Source: Neolentinus lepideus HHB14362 ss-1 (Eukaryota; Basidiomycota; Agaricomycetes; Gloeophyllales; Gloeophyllaceae). From it: 64,000 nucleotides of DNA. The stretch is taken from assembly GCA_001632425.1 (NCBI GenBank), contig KV425570.1, forward strand, positions 1 through 64,000, in the 5' to 3' direction. The notes under the pieces are model-generated. The model had not been told where the DNA came from. It did not search any database and saw only the letters and a list, made by a program, of their open reading frames with translations. The translations under genes and the position numbers were made by a program. Shown here in pieces: positions 37,837-49,200 of the stretch (position 1 is the stretch's first letter; the number at the start of each line of letters is the position of its first letter).

Positions 37837-38239
37837 CGTTGGTCCAGCACAAGGGAGGATGAGAAAGAGTGCGCACGCAGTATCAAGATACTCGTATTCT
37901 TGGACTTTACCCAAGATGTCTATCTATGGACACAGGATGACTGATGCGGAGTACGCCCAGCAACGTGCCGCAACATAGCCTGATACTACGTCGGGGAGAC
38001 CGGTAGCGACCAAGCGAGGACCAAGCGAATTCCTTTGGCATCGTGCAAGATAGGTTAAAAGATGCATAAAGAGATGTTCTGGACCGTTCTTACGTACAAC
38101 AGTATTGTACACCTGCGAAGTGCTTGACACGTCTTCGTCTTCTTTGTCTTCGTACTGGGACTTGTCAGTTGCTTACGCTCTTTGGAACTGGTGCTGAAGC
38201 GCTGAAGCTTAGGGACGACAAGACCCCTACAATTATAAG
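37837..38239. other. Intergenic promoter region
   Basis: Between the sphingomyelinase-like start codon (-) and the BTB relic (+). No recognisable coding sequence or clear TATA element. Confidence 0.4.
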
Positions 38240-39050
38240 GCGGGCGATGGCATCCGTCCAGACTGGCCTCGCCAACGCGATTAAACACCTTACCTATTGT
38301 CTCGAAGATGGAAGCGTTATCCTTTCCGCTGTCGTTACTAACCAAACGAGCTGGGGTGTGCTCTCCCGTGTACAGAAGATCTTACTCTCCATGCACTCAG
38401 AAACATTCACAGACATGCTGAGGATGCCGTCTCTTCCCTAAGCTCAAACTTATGCGGGCGCGCCTTTGGTCCACCTCGAGTTCCCAGACACTGCAGAGGA
38501 AGTGGAAGCCTTAGTTGTTTGTCTCTGTAGCCCCAGGTATGTCCCTGAGAATAGCGTCGGTACTATACTTGCATAGTACCCGTCCTCATACACCTTCACT
38601 CACTTATGCCAAGAAATTGACCCTGTCTCGCCTTTGCAGCGCAGTCACGCATACGTCTACGAAATTTGTCGTTTCGGGTATCAGGCAAAGCATCATCAAC
38701 GCCCTGGAGAAGTAATGGCCATCACCTCGACCGAATGAATGGCGCCCGACGTGCGCAAAGAATACATTCGCGACTAGCGGCTCACTTCCGACGATACCGG
38801 TTTAACACACCGCCCTGACACCCTTGGTGGAGACCTGCCTCGACAATGTGTTTTGCTAGAGACTTTGACGTGCTGTCTATCCTCCCGACCGCATTCTGGT
38901 CAGCCCGAGGGCGACTGGGAACACCTGTCAAAACGGCGACAAGTATGCTGCTGCTCGTATATACGAGGCAGGACACTCGGCAAGACGGCATCGCCTCGAC
39001 CACGTCGATTTTCGCTGTTTCGTTCTGGGTAAGCGGTCTCTAGCATCATA
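38240..39050 (+). pseudogene. BTB/POZ domain protein relic
   Basis: Fragments of a basidiomycete BTB/POZ protein can be read forwards. These are YCLEDGSVILSA, then KILLSMHSETFTDMLRMPSLP, then AQTYAGAPLVHLEFPDTAEEVEALVV in the same frame after an in-frame TAA. Later, in another phase, comes ARDFDVLSILPTAFW, matching the typical C-terminal part of these proteins. The stop inside the BTB core and the loss of a continuous splice model between the blocks indicate a pseudogene. Such genes are numerous and quickly turned over in mushroom genomes. No start codon could be fixed, so the limits are approximate. Confidence 0.6.
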
Positions 39051-40020
39051 CGTGTGGCGCCTCGAGAACAGAGTAACAGAGATCATTTGCTCTAGGCGTT
39101 GGCTCCATACTGTAAGTCACAAGTATCTTTGATACTTTCATTTCTACACATCCACAGTTGATATAATCCGGAATAGGGCTGGGTCGTGATCTTACACTCT
39201 GAAAATCTCGAGTTGGGAGCCTATTATTTCTCACCTGCGTCCTCGGGCCGCTTTTTGTGTCTTGATACGGCGATTTAGGAGGATTGTCCTCCTAAGTCGT
39301 CTTGTCGAGATACAAAAAAAGGGCGGTCTCTACATAGCAAGTCAATGAGACCCGACCTTAGCCATGGACACTCTCTTACTCAAGGCGATGCCAGAGCCTC
39401 TCGAGGAATTATTGGGCTCAATTAAGGCAAAAGGACTATGCGTGTACCCAGTTGACTCGCAATGTTCTGTCCGATGGTCCTATATTTGCTCGCCTATGGC
39501 AATGCCTCTTACACTCTTGACACTCTGGAAAACGAAGTCTGGTGATTTTTGTATGAAGTAACGTCTGAAACTCGGATAACAGAATTGTGCTGTATAGCCA
39601 TGATTCTGTAATCAGAGTGATGATTTCAGTTGTGATTTAGGATATCGTTTGGGTATGCCGTAAATCCCTCTTGAGGAGACGGAACTTCAATCGAAGCAAA
39701 GTTGAAGGTAACAAGCTTCTGTCAAGGATCTACACTTTCGGTCCCGGGCGAAGTGTCGAGTCACGACTCTATCTCTATATATTCTTGTCAATTATTGAGC
39801 AAGACTGACATGCACGGTAATCTGTCTGAGTGTAAGCCATGGATCGTCTTGTGTCACCCGGTTCTGTATCAATGACTTTCCTAGGGCGGTCCGACTGGTG
39901 GTCTCATATCTCCTCAGCCAGTATTAAGCAAGTGAGTCATCAGTATCTGATGTTCGATATTGTAGCCGTGCTACCAGCTGAACCGTGTCTTACCGCAGGA
40001 CTCCGTGTATTTCATTGAAC
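39051..40020. other. Intergenic region with hairpin, upstream of acyltransferase
   Basis: Between the BTB relic and the acyltransferase start. It contains the long inverted repeat listed separately at 39251-39320. A 65-codon frame at 39364-39561 has no recognisable motif and I do not call it a gene. The right end should be the acyltransferase promoter. Confidence 0.45.
39251..39320. repeat. Long imperfect inverted repeat / hairpin
   Basis: The core arms at 39272-39283 and 39287-39298 match over 12 bases with one mismatch around a 3-nt loop. An imperfect match continues outwards on both sides to about 39251 and 39320, giving arms of about 33 nt with a T-rich outer end on the left and an A-rich one on the right. 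It could form a strong RNA or DNA hairpin. It may be a transposon end, a miniature element or a 3' processing structure. No target-site duplication was identified. Confidence 0.65.
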
Positions 40021-41697
40021 ATGACGAATCCGCACCTAGGAGTGCTTGCTGTCTCACGGACCACTGTATTCCCGTCCCAGCGCTCGTCCCAGAACATACC
40101 GACAATTACACCCTTATCTATCCTGGATTCCAAATGTGCCAACTGGGCTCCGGCAGCGGCTTTCTGGATCTATGATCGTTATCACCTTGACCAGTTCTCG
40201 ACGGCTCAGCTCATTTCATCTCTCAGGGAGACCCTCGACCTGTATCCTCACTGGACAGGGGAAGTGTCTTTTGTTGACGACATCAATGCTCTAGATCACC
40301 GCTATCGCTTTCGTCGGTTACAGGTGAAACATGGTTATTCCACTGATCCTGGCGTCACCATAATCACAGCCGAATCCGAAACATCCATCTTGCCTCTGCT
40401 GCCTGACTACACTGTCCGTAATGTTTGGGAGGCGAGCCAATTGCCTTCGGCTGCCTTCATTCCTGATGATCCCTTGCCTCCAACGGTGACAGGAAAATCG
40501 GCAGTGTTCGTTCAGCTCGCACACTTCACGGACGCGTTTGTTATTGGGGTCAAAATCGCTCATGGACTGTCCGATGCGCACACCCTAGCACAGTTCATGC
40601 ACATCTGGATGAAGATACATCGCAATACACCTATCACATTTCCTCCATTATTCGACCCTGCTCTGCTAGATCAAGCCGCTGCAGGAGATATCGACTCTGA
40701 AGCGCCTAACGATTCCCTTCTTCTGGAATCGTCTTTACTACCTCTCCTTCGGTATGACTACTGGGCGTCTGCGAACGGAGCTCACCCTTTCATGGCTGAC
40801 TCTATCCGCGTTCCTGACGAACTGGATAAAGCGAAGGTCAGGCCTCTCGGCAAGCCTCTGCCTTGGCATGAATGGGAAACGGCAGCGCCGGTGTCTCACT
40901 ATGTCGTGCATTTCACTGGTGAAGAAGTGCACAACATGTGGCTCCAAGCAGTTGGTGGAGGACTATCGCATACGGAACATCATCCTCGTCTCAGCCACTT
41001 GGACTCACTTTTAGCATTTGTTTGGATACTCATCAATAGAGCGAGAGTTCTCGCAGACGACGATAAGCCAGTCCATCTCTCCACAATTCTTGGAATGAGA
41101 GGCCGCCTGGTGCCCGATAACTTTGTCGGCTCACCAGCCATACAAGGTGGTGTTATTTCTAACGGACGGGAAGCAACATCAGCGGAGAATCTCGCTTCTA
41201 TCGCGGAATCTATTCGAATTGTTATCAACAGTTTCACTCCGAACGCGTTAGGTGCATTGCTGCACGATATGGCATATGAGGACACGCCGCAGCGCGAGTG
41301 GAACGGGTTCTTCGGACGACGACACGTTATATTCACCTCCTGGCTGCGTTTGGGTCTCTATGATCTCGAGCTTGTCGAAGGCGTGAAGCCGGCATTCGCT
41401 TCGTGTGTGATGCCTGCCGTGGATGGAGTATTGACCATGACAGAGGGACTACCTCTGCCTCACGACACGAAAACTGAGAATGATGCATGGTGGAACAATG
41501 GTGTGGATGTGTCTATCCAGCTGAACAGAGAAGTAATCGAGGCACTACTGACGGATATCCTACTACAAAAATATAGCAGTGGGTGCTCTGTGCTGCTTCC
41601 GTGCGTTATTCTATGCACTAACATTTCGCAAAGCACGTCTAGCATGAAGGATATGGAGTATTGCATCACTCCGCAATCAGAACTTCCTTTCATATAG
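40021..41697 (+). CDS. BAHD-type (transferase family) acyltransferase
   Basis: A CoA-dependent O- or N-acyltransferase of the PF02458-type fungal transferase family, expected in the cytosol. A single uninterrupted frame of about 558 residues starts MTNPHLGVLAVSRTTVF at ATG 40021. The catalytic HxxxD motif is HGLSD in IAHGLSDAHTLAQF. The mid-protein motif LSHLDSLLAFVWILINRAR also fits the family. At the position of the usual DFGWG loop it has YDLELVEGVKPAF, so that structural motif is not conserved. Unlike its neighbours it is essentially intronless. A possible terminal intron (from gtgggt after KYS, to cgcaaag) would give a shorter tail KYSTRLA ending about 41,646. It lies about 5 kb beyond the PKS 3' end, so it is a possible but unproven tailoring enzyme of the polyketide locus. 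Confidence 0.85.
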   Translation: MTNPHLGVLAVSRTTVFPSQRSSQNIPTITPLSILDSKCANWAPAAAFWIYDRYHLDQFSTAQLISSLRETLDLYPHWTGEVSFVDDINALDHRYRFRRLQVKHGYSTDPGVTIITAESETSILPLLPDYTVRNVWEASQLPSAAFIPDDPLPPTVTGKSAVFVQLAHFTDAFVIGVKIAHGLSDAHTLAQFMHIWMKIHRNTPITFPPLFDPALLDQAAAGDIDSEAPNDSLLLESSLLPLLRYDYWASANGAHPFMADSIRVPDELDKAKVRPLGKPLPWHEWETAAPVSHYVVHFTGEEVHNMWLQAVGGGLSHTEHHPRLSHLDSLLAFVWILINRARVLADDDKPVHLSTILGMRGRLVPDNFVGSPAIQGGVISNGREATSAENLASIAESIRIVINSFTPNALGALLHDMAYEDTPQREWNGFFGRRHVIFTSWLRLGLYDLELVEGVKPAFASCVMPAVDGVLTMTEGLPLPHDTKTENDAWWNNGVDVSIQLNREVIEALLTDILLQKYSSGCSVLLPCVILCTNISQSTSSMKDMEYCITPQSELPFI

Positions 41698-41930
41698 GAG
41701 TGGGTATAAGTCAATCAATAGCATTTCGTAACAACGTCCCTTCAACAAAAGAGTGACGAGATAGCGGAGGCGTACAACACTGTACTATTAAAACAAGATT
41801 ACAACAAATCAGAATGTCCGGAAAGCATCCATAATAGCGACGTCATAAACCCAAATATTGTGTAATATCGTCTGAGATTTCGAAAGATGTAAAGCGGGGA
41901 AATCCGTAACTGTGTCCTTCACAAGATCTT

Positions 41931-43534
41931 TTACAGTACCATAACGGCACCAAAAATTGACCCGATGACGCCCAGACCAAGGGTCATCACGGCCTGCTCC
42001 CAGCCAATGCTGTTGGTCAGGTGGCCAGCGGAAGCGCTGTTGGTTGCAGTGGCGCTCCCCGAACTCCTGCTTGCGCCCTGTGAGAATGAAGACGAAGGTG
42101 AGCCAGAGGAAACGGAACGCGTAACGCTCGATCCAATGGAGGAAGGGGAAGACGATAAAGAGGTTGTACCCACACTCGACCGCGACGCGGACGTGATCGT
42201 TGAGGAAGCTCCCGAGCTTGTGGCAGAGGAGATGATACTGGCGCCAGACACCGCGAGTCCGTTGCCGACCGTGCTGAAGGTCGTGCAGGACGAGGTCGCA
42301 GGTGCTGCGTGTGCCGAGGGAGTGCTGGGCTCGCCCTGGTAGAACGTGGACGTGCCGTAGACGCCCATCGGCTATAAACGGCTCGCGTGAGACTGACAGG
42401 TGCTATAGGCAGAACATGGAATGGTACCTCGCCGCTGTCGCCCTGGCACTGCTCGAAGCCGCCAGGAGAGTAATTGGCGGGCATGTTCCACATACAGCCC
42501 ATGTCATCGTAGATGTGCTGACAGAGGGTGGGCGCATTGGGGGCGTCCTTGCAGGCGCGGAAGCAGAACTCAGTGTCGGAGACGTAGTTCTTATAAGTAT
42601 CAGGAATCAGTTGCCAGATTTGAAGGTTATCCGGTATCGCCTACCGTCCATTCGTGGATTTGAGCCAAGGAACCAAAGGCGGAAGAGAAGACAAGACCAC
42701 CGATAGGGTTGCCATTGCCGTCCGCACCGTGGGGATCAAGCTCACCGCCCTCATCACCGGCTGGAATATTAATCTTCGTTAAGTCGCCGACACCTGGGTA
42801 ATCAAAAAAGTGTAAGGGGGGAGGTGCGATGATACACTGGTTGTGTACCTGTGATTTGCACAAAGTCGGGAGTCTGCACAAAGTACACGCCAGTGACGGT
42901 CCCGTCTGGGATGAGACGAGTGCCGTAACCCGACTTTTACATTGGAGGAAAATATATTAGACGATACAAAGGCTCTAGGAGACCTGTCGAATACCTTTAA
43001 GCACCACGAAACTTCGATGCGCTATCCGAAATGGTTAGCTGGCAAAATCAACACCTAGTAGCTAACGTACCTCGGTGTTGCCAATAGTGGAGCTTGGTCC
43101 TGGCTCGGGAGGACCGAAGAGGCACCAATCATCAATCGAGTTGACTGTTGAAGCAGTTAGTAATTGAATTCCATAGATCCAGCCCCTCTCCGCATATGCA
43201 GCAGATGGACCTCCTTATGAGGAATTGGTCCCGCAACGACCACAAGAAGCCTTCGGGATCGACAATGACAGCGATCCGCAATATTTGAACCCCACCATCA
43301 ACCGCCACAGATCTTGGGCATGGCTTCCCGGTGCTTCGTAGAACAGAGTAGGCTCGACTCACTGTAGGCATTTTGGCATTCCGAAGTCTGGTTGTAACCA
43401 GAACCGCACTGATTGGTACCGGCCTGACCCTGCTCACTCTGCGCCGGGGCATTAGAAGGAAGATACGTAGCGCTGTAAGTCTGAGCGGTGGCAGAGGCCG
43501 CAAGAAGGACGGAGATAGCTGCAAGGCCCAACAT
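41931..43534 (-). CDS. GPI-anchored cell-surface glycoprotein ('macrofage activating glycoprotein' type)
   Basis: A secreted wall or membrane glycoprotein of the family annotated in mushrooms as macrofage activating glycoprotein, whose biochemical role is unknown. Signal peptide MLGLAAISVLLAASATAQ, then YSATYLPSNAPAQSEQGQAG and TNQCG. The conserved core includes NSIDDWCLFGPPEPG, GYGTRLIPDGTVTGVYFVQ, TPDFVQ, ELDPHGADGNGNPIGGLVF, FCFRACKD and GCMWNMPANYSPGGFEQCQ. It is followed by about 90 residues of Ser/Thr-rich, probably O-glycosylated stalk and a C-terminal hydrophobic segment (LGLGVIGSIFGAVMVL) fitting a GPI-attachment signal. The first intron is unusually long (about 43,141-43,368). Other introns are short and the frame is intact. 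TAA at 41931-41933. Confidence 0.82.
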
Positions 43535-44205
43535 AATTATGGGTATTTCGATGGGACTCGACAGACAAGAAACGACGATATACTGGCAGGGAAAAAGAGT
43601 AGCCCGCAGTTATCATACGCATGCTCGGGAAGCGAGCCTACTTATAGCGCCTGTCAGTCGTTCTATTTCCACCATGGCCACGGTCATGCGTGCCCGGCGC
43701 TCCGATTACAGTGAGTGTCTCATATTTAGTAACACGCGCCTGCAGTCTATCTGCACCGCCGCATCAGACAGAGCCTCGTCCCCTAGTCGATATCAGGACT
43801 CAGGAGCTCTAGATGTTGAATGCGCCTCGATGCAGTAAGGAGGCAGAGACAGTGGCGAGTCTGCCAATATTCAATCGTAGCGCTGGTACCTGAGCCTGAC
43901 CGTATATTGCTGGAATATGAGGCCGCAGACCTTGTTTGACATATCGTAACAGTCTGTTCCGGTCGAGCTGCGCAACTTCGACGTGGACAAGCCTCCGAGA
44001 TGAACAGTCGGTAGAGAACGTTGCAGTGGTGAGGACATAGAGGTGGTGTTCTATTTTTGCAAGCGTGACAACTGCTAATTTTGAGAAAAGTGTTCGACAT
44101 TCGCCACGACTATACTACTAACTATCGTACAACCCAATGCAAGCAGACTGGGGCCGGTGAAGGTGATGTGCCATGTGAACGGCTGCTCATGCATATCTTT
44201 GGGTT
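43535..44205. other. Intergenic promoter region of the surface glycoprotein gene
   Basis: 670 bp between the glycoprotein start codon and the 3' end of the glycosidase-like gene, both on the minus strand. A TATAAG-like element on the minus strand lies near 43,640-43,650. No coding sequence was recognised. Confidence 0.4.
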
Positions 44206-45385
44206 TTAGTCTTCGTGTCCAAGAAACCCTCTGCCGAACGCTGTGGACGTCAGAGACGCCGGTGATCAATGAAGGTGCTGCGCAGGATACTTTGTGTCGT
44301 TGACTTACCTCCAGGGAATGCAGCAGCCACATACATGACGCAAGTAATGGGCCCAAGGTCATCTTCATCGTCGTAGTCTTCGGAAATGGCGCTTTCCCAA
44401 GTACTCGTAATGCTATGGGCTAATTCTTCGAAGTCGCTATCGATCGGATGGCATCGTGTACCGAGAGACGTCCCCAATTCACGGAATGCTAGTCTCATTG
44501 CAAGAGGTGCATCAAAGTAACCGCTGGCCTTCACGTTCCCTGTGGCACGTTGTGCTTTAGCTCGAAAGCACAACACACGTATTGCCGTGGCTTACAAAGA
44601 TCCCGGAACGCTCTCTGCGTGAGGCCTCGCGCCCATTCTTCCTGGGGGTCATGAACAAACCAATGACTCGTCCATAAAGTCATTCCCAAGTCCAATGGGT
44701 CGCTGCTCCCGTAATTCCTCCACTTCGTCTCAAGGATTTTCTTATACTCCGCTATCTTACTCTGTAAAACCGGCTCCCCCGCAGCGCTCTGCAATAAAGA
44801 ATACACGACGTAACCATCAATTGGATCCAAGTTTCCCTCGCTGCGCACGAGGGGCCGGCTGAGGTCCTCCGACATTTTCCAGTACATCCGAGGTCTCGCC
44901 GCGTCTCTGTTCACCATGAATCTGGGATGGACGGCTTTTGCGAGCTGTACTGCCAGCTCGTTATACCCGCGCTCTCCAGTAGCTTTACTCATTCTGTTCA
45001 ACGCAAACATCCAAACCGTCAGATAATGGAAATATTGGCCGTCCCCGTCAGGGCCCAACTCGTCTACTTTTCCGATCCTCAGCCCGCCCTTGAGAGGCTC
45101 GGAGTCCGTTGCGCATGGGAGGCGCTGAAGTCCGTCTCGTGTGCGACCTAGGACGTCATGGACAGTCTCTATAAGCCGTGATGCAAGGGTTATGTAGACC
45201 GAATCGAATGTTAGCTTGGAGAGACTGATCAAGTTGACCACCCCAAAGGCATCCGTCCAAAGATATCTGCCACGGTGCCCTCCAACCGCAGGAGGTGGCG
45301 TCCACGACTCTGCAAGGTGTTTGTCAGGGAAATGTCCGTAGACATTTTGCATGGCCTTGAGGAGAGGCTCTGCGCTGATCGACAT
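44206..45385 (-). CDS. Six-hairpin glycosidase-like protein, uncharacterised
   Basis: A roughly 375-residue protein in three exons that resembles fungal proteins annotated as six-hairpin glycosidase-like, with an alpha/alpha-barrel style helical repeat. It starts MSISAEPLLKAMQNVYGHFP and contains PPAVGGHRGRYLWTDAFGVV, GLRIGK, GQYFHYLTVWMFALNRM, NLDPIDGYVVYSLLQ, LWTSHWFVHDPQEEWA and SGYFDAPLAMRLAFRELG. The end is FPGAFGRGFLGHED with TAA at 44206-44208. There is no signal peptide, so it should be intracellular. No catalytic acid pair can be assigned with certainty, and the family has no established substrate known to me. It lies between the glycoprotein and PKS genes in the same orientation. 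The glycosidase label is from family resemblance only. Confidence 0.65.
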
Positions 45386-46280
45386 ATAAGCGCTATTTGA
45401 CCTTGTGCGCTGAGTTATGGTGAGTTATGTTATTAATGAGTGTAGATAACCACGGAAGGAGACCTCAGACACGTACGCTGAATCGTAGTAGCTGAAGCGA
45501 CAGAAGTTGAACGTTGAACTTGCAATAGAGCGTATTTGCAGCGCCCAAACGGCCAATTTTATTCAGAAATTTGGAACTTCCGATTCATAAAAACGTGGCA
45601 AGACGGAATGCCGTAACCGAGGGTCAATTGTTGCAAAGACTTGCCCATAGCACTCGCGTTTTCCACTCTTTCGACTTCATTTTTTTTCAGGGATGAAATG
45701 TCGATACATACGACTCTGATGCATCCAAGAATGGTCTTGATATGCTGAGCTTTGGAGGAAACCGAGCATCAGCGAAACATCAGTTGCGCTATTTTTAGCC
45801 ATCACTCGCGGTTGATCCCAAAAATTGGAACTCTCTTTCACAAAACTTTTGGGCGCTGCAAATATGCTCTAATTACTTGACTTTGTGTGGCTTTGTAGAG
45901 TCGGCCGGGCGCTAGAGGAAGTGACAACCATTATGACGTCAAACTTCTGTCAGTTTCTCCTCGACTACTTACTCAAGGTGAGCATCGCAATCGAAGGCAC
46001 GCGCGGTCCCGTCGCGCATATATTCAATGCTGGCGGTTGAAACGTTGAAGGGTGGATATGCTGTGCAGGCACAAAATGTACAAACCATGTAATGTATAGG
46101 ATTATCCTACAGTGTCGAAAGCGGTTGAGTCGTACAGCAGTGAGATCTAGTGGCGAAGATGAACACGGGTACAGCATATGATAATATACACCAATCTACA
46201 TCAGCCATTCCTTTAGTTATGAACGAAATCTATAGCCTCTCGGTTCCTGCCGTCCGGCGGTAAGGGGCCCTTGACGCCCA
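45386..46280. other. Intergenic region between glycosidase-like gene and PKS
   Basis: Both flanking genes are on the minus strand, so this holds the PKS 3' untranslated region and the promoter of the glycosidase-like gene. No recognisable open frame is present, and A/T-rich patches lie at 45,540-45,860. Confidence 0.45.
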
Positions 46281-49200
46281 TTAATGGCTAGTTAGGAAGT
46301 CTACGTGTCTCCAGTAATTGAACCATCTTTCGAAGTCATCCTCCTGCAGTGGAGGGAGATCAGGAGCCTGCAAAGTCACAGAAGCGCTGACGGCCTTGTC
46401 AATGGAAAGCACAGGGAACATGCCATTGCTCTCCGTGATACCGCTGGCAGGATGCTCCGGAGGGCAGGCAGAACGGTACATATTGATGATGCGAATTGCT
46501 GGGTCCAGGCGTGGCGAAATCTTACGAATACCCTGAGCCTTCCACTCGTGCTCGAGACGCGCGAGCCACTCGGGGAAGGGTGCCGTGGTAACGTCGAGCA
46601 ACTTGGCCATAGGCATCGCCATGCTGTTCCACGGGATGGGCTTGGGATGACGAAGATGCAGCACGGGTTCGGTGCAGTCCAACATATCCAACATGGCGGC
46701 AGCAGCCATATCAGCAGGGAGCCAGGAAATCGACTAAAGATGCCAACTTCAATATATATATTGGAATTATTTCAAAATTATCACTCACGTCGTTACCAGT
46801 AGGGAAACAACTCAACGCCAGACTGGCGGAGACCATCGCTGGGAACCACTCCGATGGCTTCCACGCACCATTCAGTCCTCCGGTAAGTTGGTGAATGCGT
46901 ACCGTTGTCGCGCTGAAGCCGGGTATCTTCTCCATCGCGATGTCGAGGAGCCTCTCCGATACCCACTTCGACTCGGAATATCCAGACCCGAGCGAGATCT
47001 TGGGATCTGGCAGAGCTGATTCGGTGATGGGAGAGCGTAGGTCAGACACGTATTCGAGTTCTTCACAGAAACATGTTAGTCCATAGTGACAATGATTGTG
47101 TGGTGGAACTCACGTCTGAAGATTCCAGCAGAGCTGGCGTAGACCAAGCGTGCAGGCTTGCCATTACGGGCGGTGGCTGCTAAATCGATCAATGAACGCA
47201 GACCACGAACGTCCGGCTCGAACGTCTTGAGAGGGACAGCGAGGTTGATATTCCAGCCTGGTTGTAATGAGAATCGCGCTTCTGAAAATCCTACTACCGA
47301 CACCTACCTATATGTACGACGTGCGACACAGTGCCTCGGATCTGCGAGCGAATCATGTCAGTTTATTATAGGTCTCCCGATAAACACTTGCTTACCTGCT
47401 CGTATATTCCCTCTGAGAGACCCAGATAAGGTTCGGTGAGGACACTCTCGAGTAGCTCAAGTTTATCCGAGTTCAGTATGACAGGGTCGATACCTCTTGT
47501 CCCGAAGGCCTCCTGCTGTCGGTCTAGTGGCGAACGTCCCAAGTCTGACTCGCGAAGAACAGCGTAAATCTTGTTCACATTCGGCGCCTGTAATAGCCGG
47601 GCTAGCATATGCGCGCCGAGACTGCCGCGAGTGCCAGTTATCAAGATGGTCGAACCAGTGGAATCAGACGTAGTATCTGATGCAGGTTGAATAACGGGGA
47701 AGTCGGCGCTAAACTTCTCAACCATTGCCACCAGCTCATGAGCTTCGTCTTGGGGTCCGGTAGCCTTGGCTTCGCCCGCAGCACCTTTAGTCGGAGCAGC
47801 TTCTTCAGCACGGACTTCGAGTTGCTGAAGTGTGACATCGGCAAGGAGCTGGATCTGTGAGATCGAAACGATAGGAGCCAGCGCCGAAGACAAAGAGGTC
47901 GCGGACAGGGAGTCGAGACCGTACGCCGTGAGGGGAACATCAGGCAAGAGGTCATCTGGTGCAACCTCCAGGATCTTGCAGATTATATCCTTCATGCTTG
48001 ATGATCCCTGCGCATCCTCAGTAGCGTCGGCGCTTGCCTCTGGAAGTAAGTGCTGGAAGACGGGTGACGAGCCCATGTTTGCGGCTACCTTTGGCCAGTC
48101 GAAGCTGGGCACGTATTGCCAGACGGTCCCAGTACGAAGCTTCCGGATGCCATCTCCGAGATATGTACACAATTCTATATTATATTCAGTAGGCAGAACT
48201 TCGGTGGAGCGAGAGATTAACGCACCTGATGCGGTCATGCCCCAGTCAGTGAGATGTCGCAAACGACGTCGGTATACGTCGTCGGCATCACCCTTCAGTG
48301 CGATTGCGCTGTCAACGATAGCTGGGCATACCATGCAGAATGCATTCTTGTATTTCTTCGTGAGCCCTGCCAAAGCAGTGTTGGCACTATAACGGAGTCA
48401 GCAGCGGCACATGAATGTAGTTTCAAGTCTTTCCTCACCTGGCATAGTTAGTCTGGCCCGCATTGCCGAACATTGCAGATACCGAGGAGACCGTGATCAG
48501 GAAATCAAGTGATTCGACATTCACTGCCTGTTCAAGAACTTGGAAAGCTCCAACTTTGGGAGGGAACGGGGCTTCGAATGTCTCAGCGGTCTGCGCGGTG
48601 AATGTGCGATCAATCAATGCAGCTGAGAGAATCATGCATCCGCCCAACGGCTTGTCGAGACCTTGCACAACACGTCTAACGTCCTCCAGCGAGACGGCAT
48701 CTGCTGCTACTGTCTGGAGTGACAGATCCGGAAGACTGTCCAAATACTTAAGGATCCGCTTCGAAAGAACTGAACCCCTATCAGTGATACTTAGGCGTCC
48801 CGCTCTGGACGTTAGAACAATATTCCGAGCCCCTTGCTGCACGTGTTTGTCAGCATAGGCTTTACTAAATGCTATCATTGGTCCTCACCGAATACATCCA
48901 TAGCGCAATCTCCAGTCCCAAACTACCCAACCCGCCGAGCAACACATACACTTTCAGTGGACTGAGAATGTCGAGATCCAATGGCACCTCCTCAGGAACG
49001 GTGCCTTGAACTGTCTGCACCGGCTCCACGAACGTTGTCTTCGAGTTTGTGTGATACGACGACGCGATTTTGAGTGCATCACCAATAGCCCAGGGATTCG
49101 TTGATAGAATAGAGGGAATGCCTCGCTTTGAATCCGACCAAGGGAACACCTTCCCTCCCAAAGCAACATGGTCATCAAATACTTGAAGATCCGCAGAGTC

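Noticed and set aside
39364..39561. 65-codon frame after the hairpin
   Set aside because: Short, no motif, no splice extension and no similarity that I recognise.
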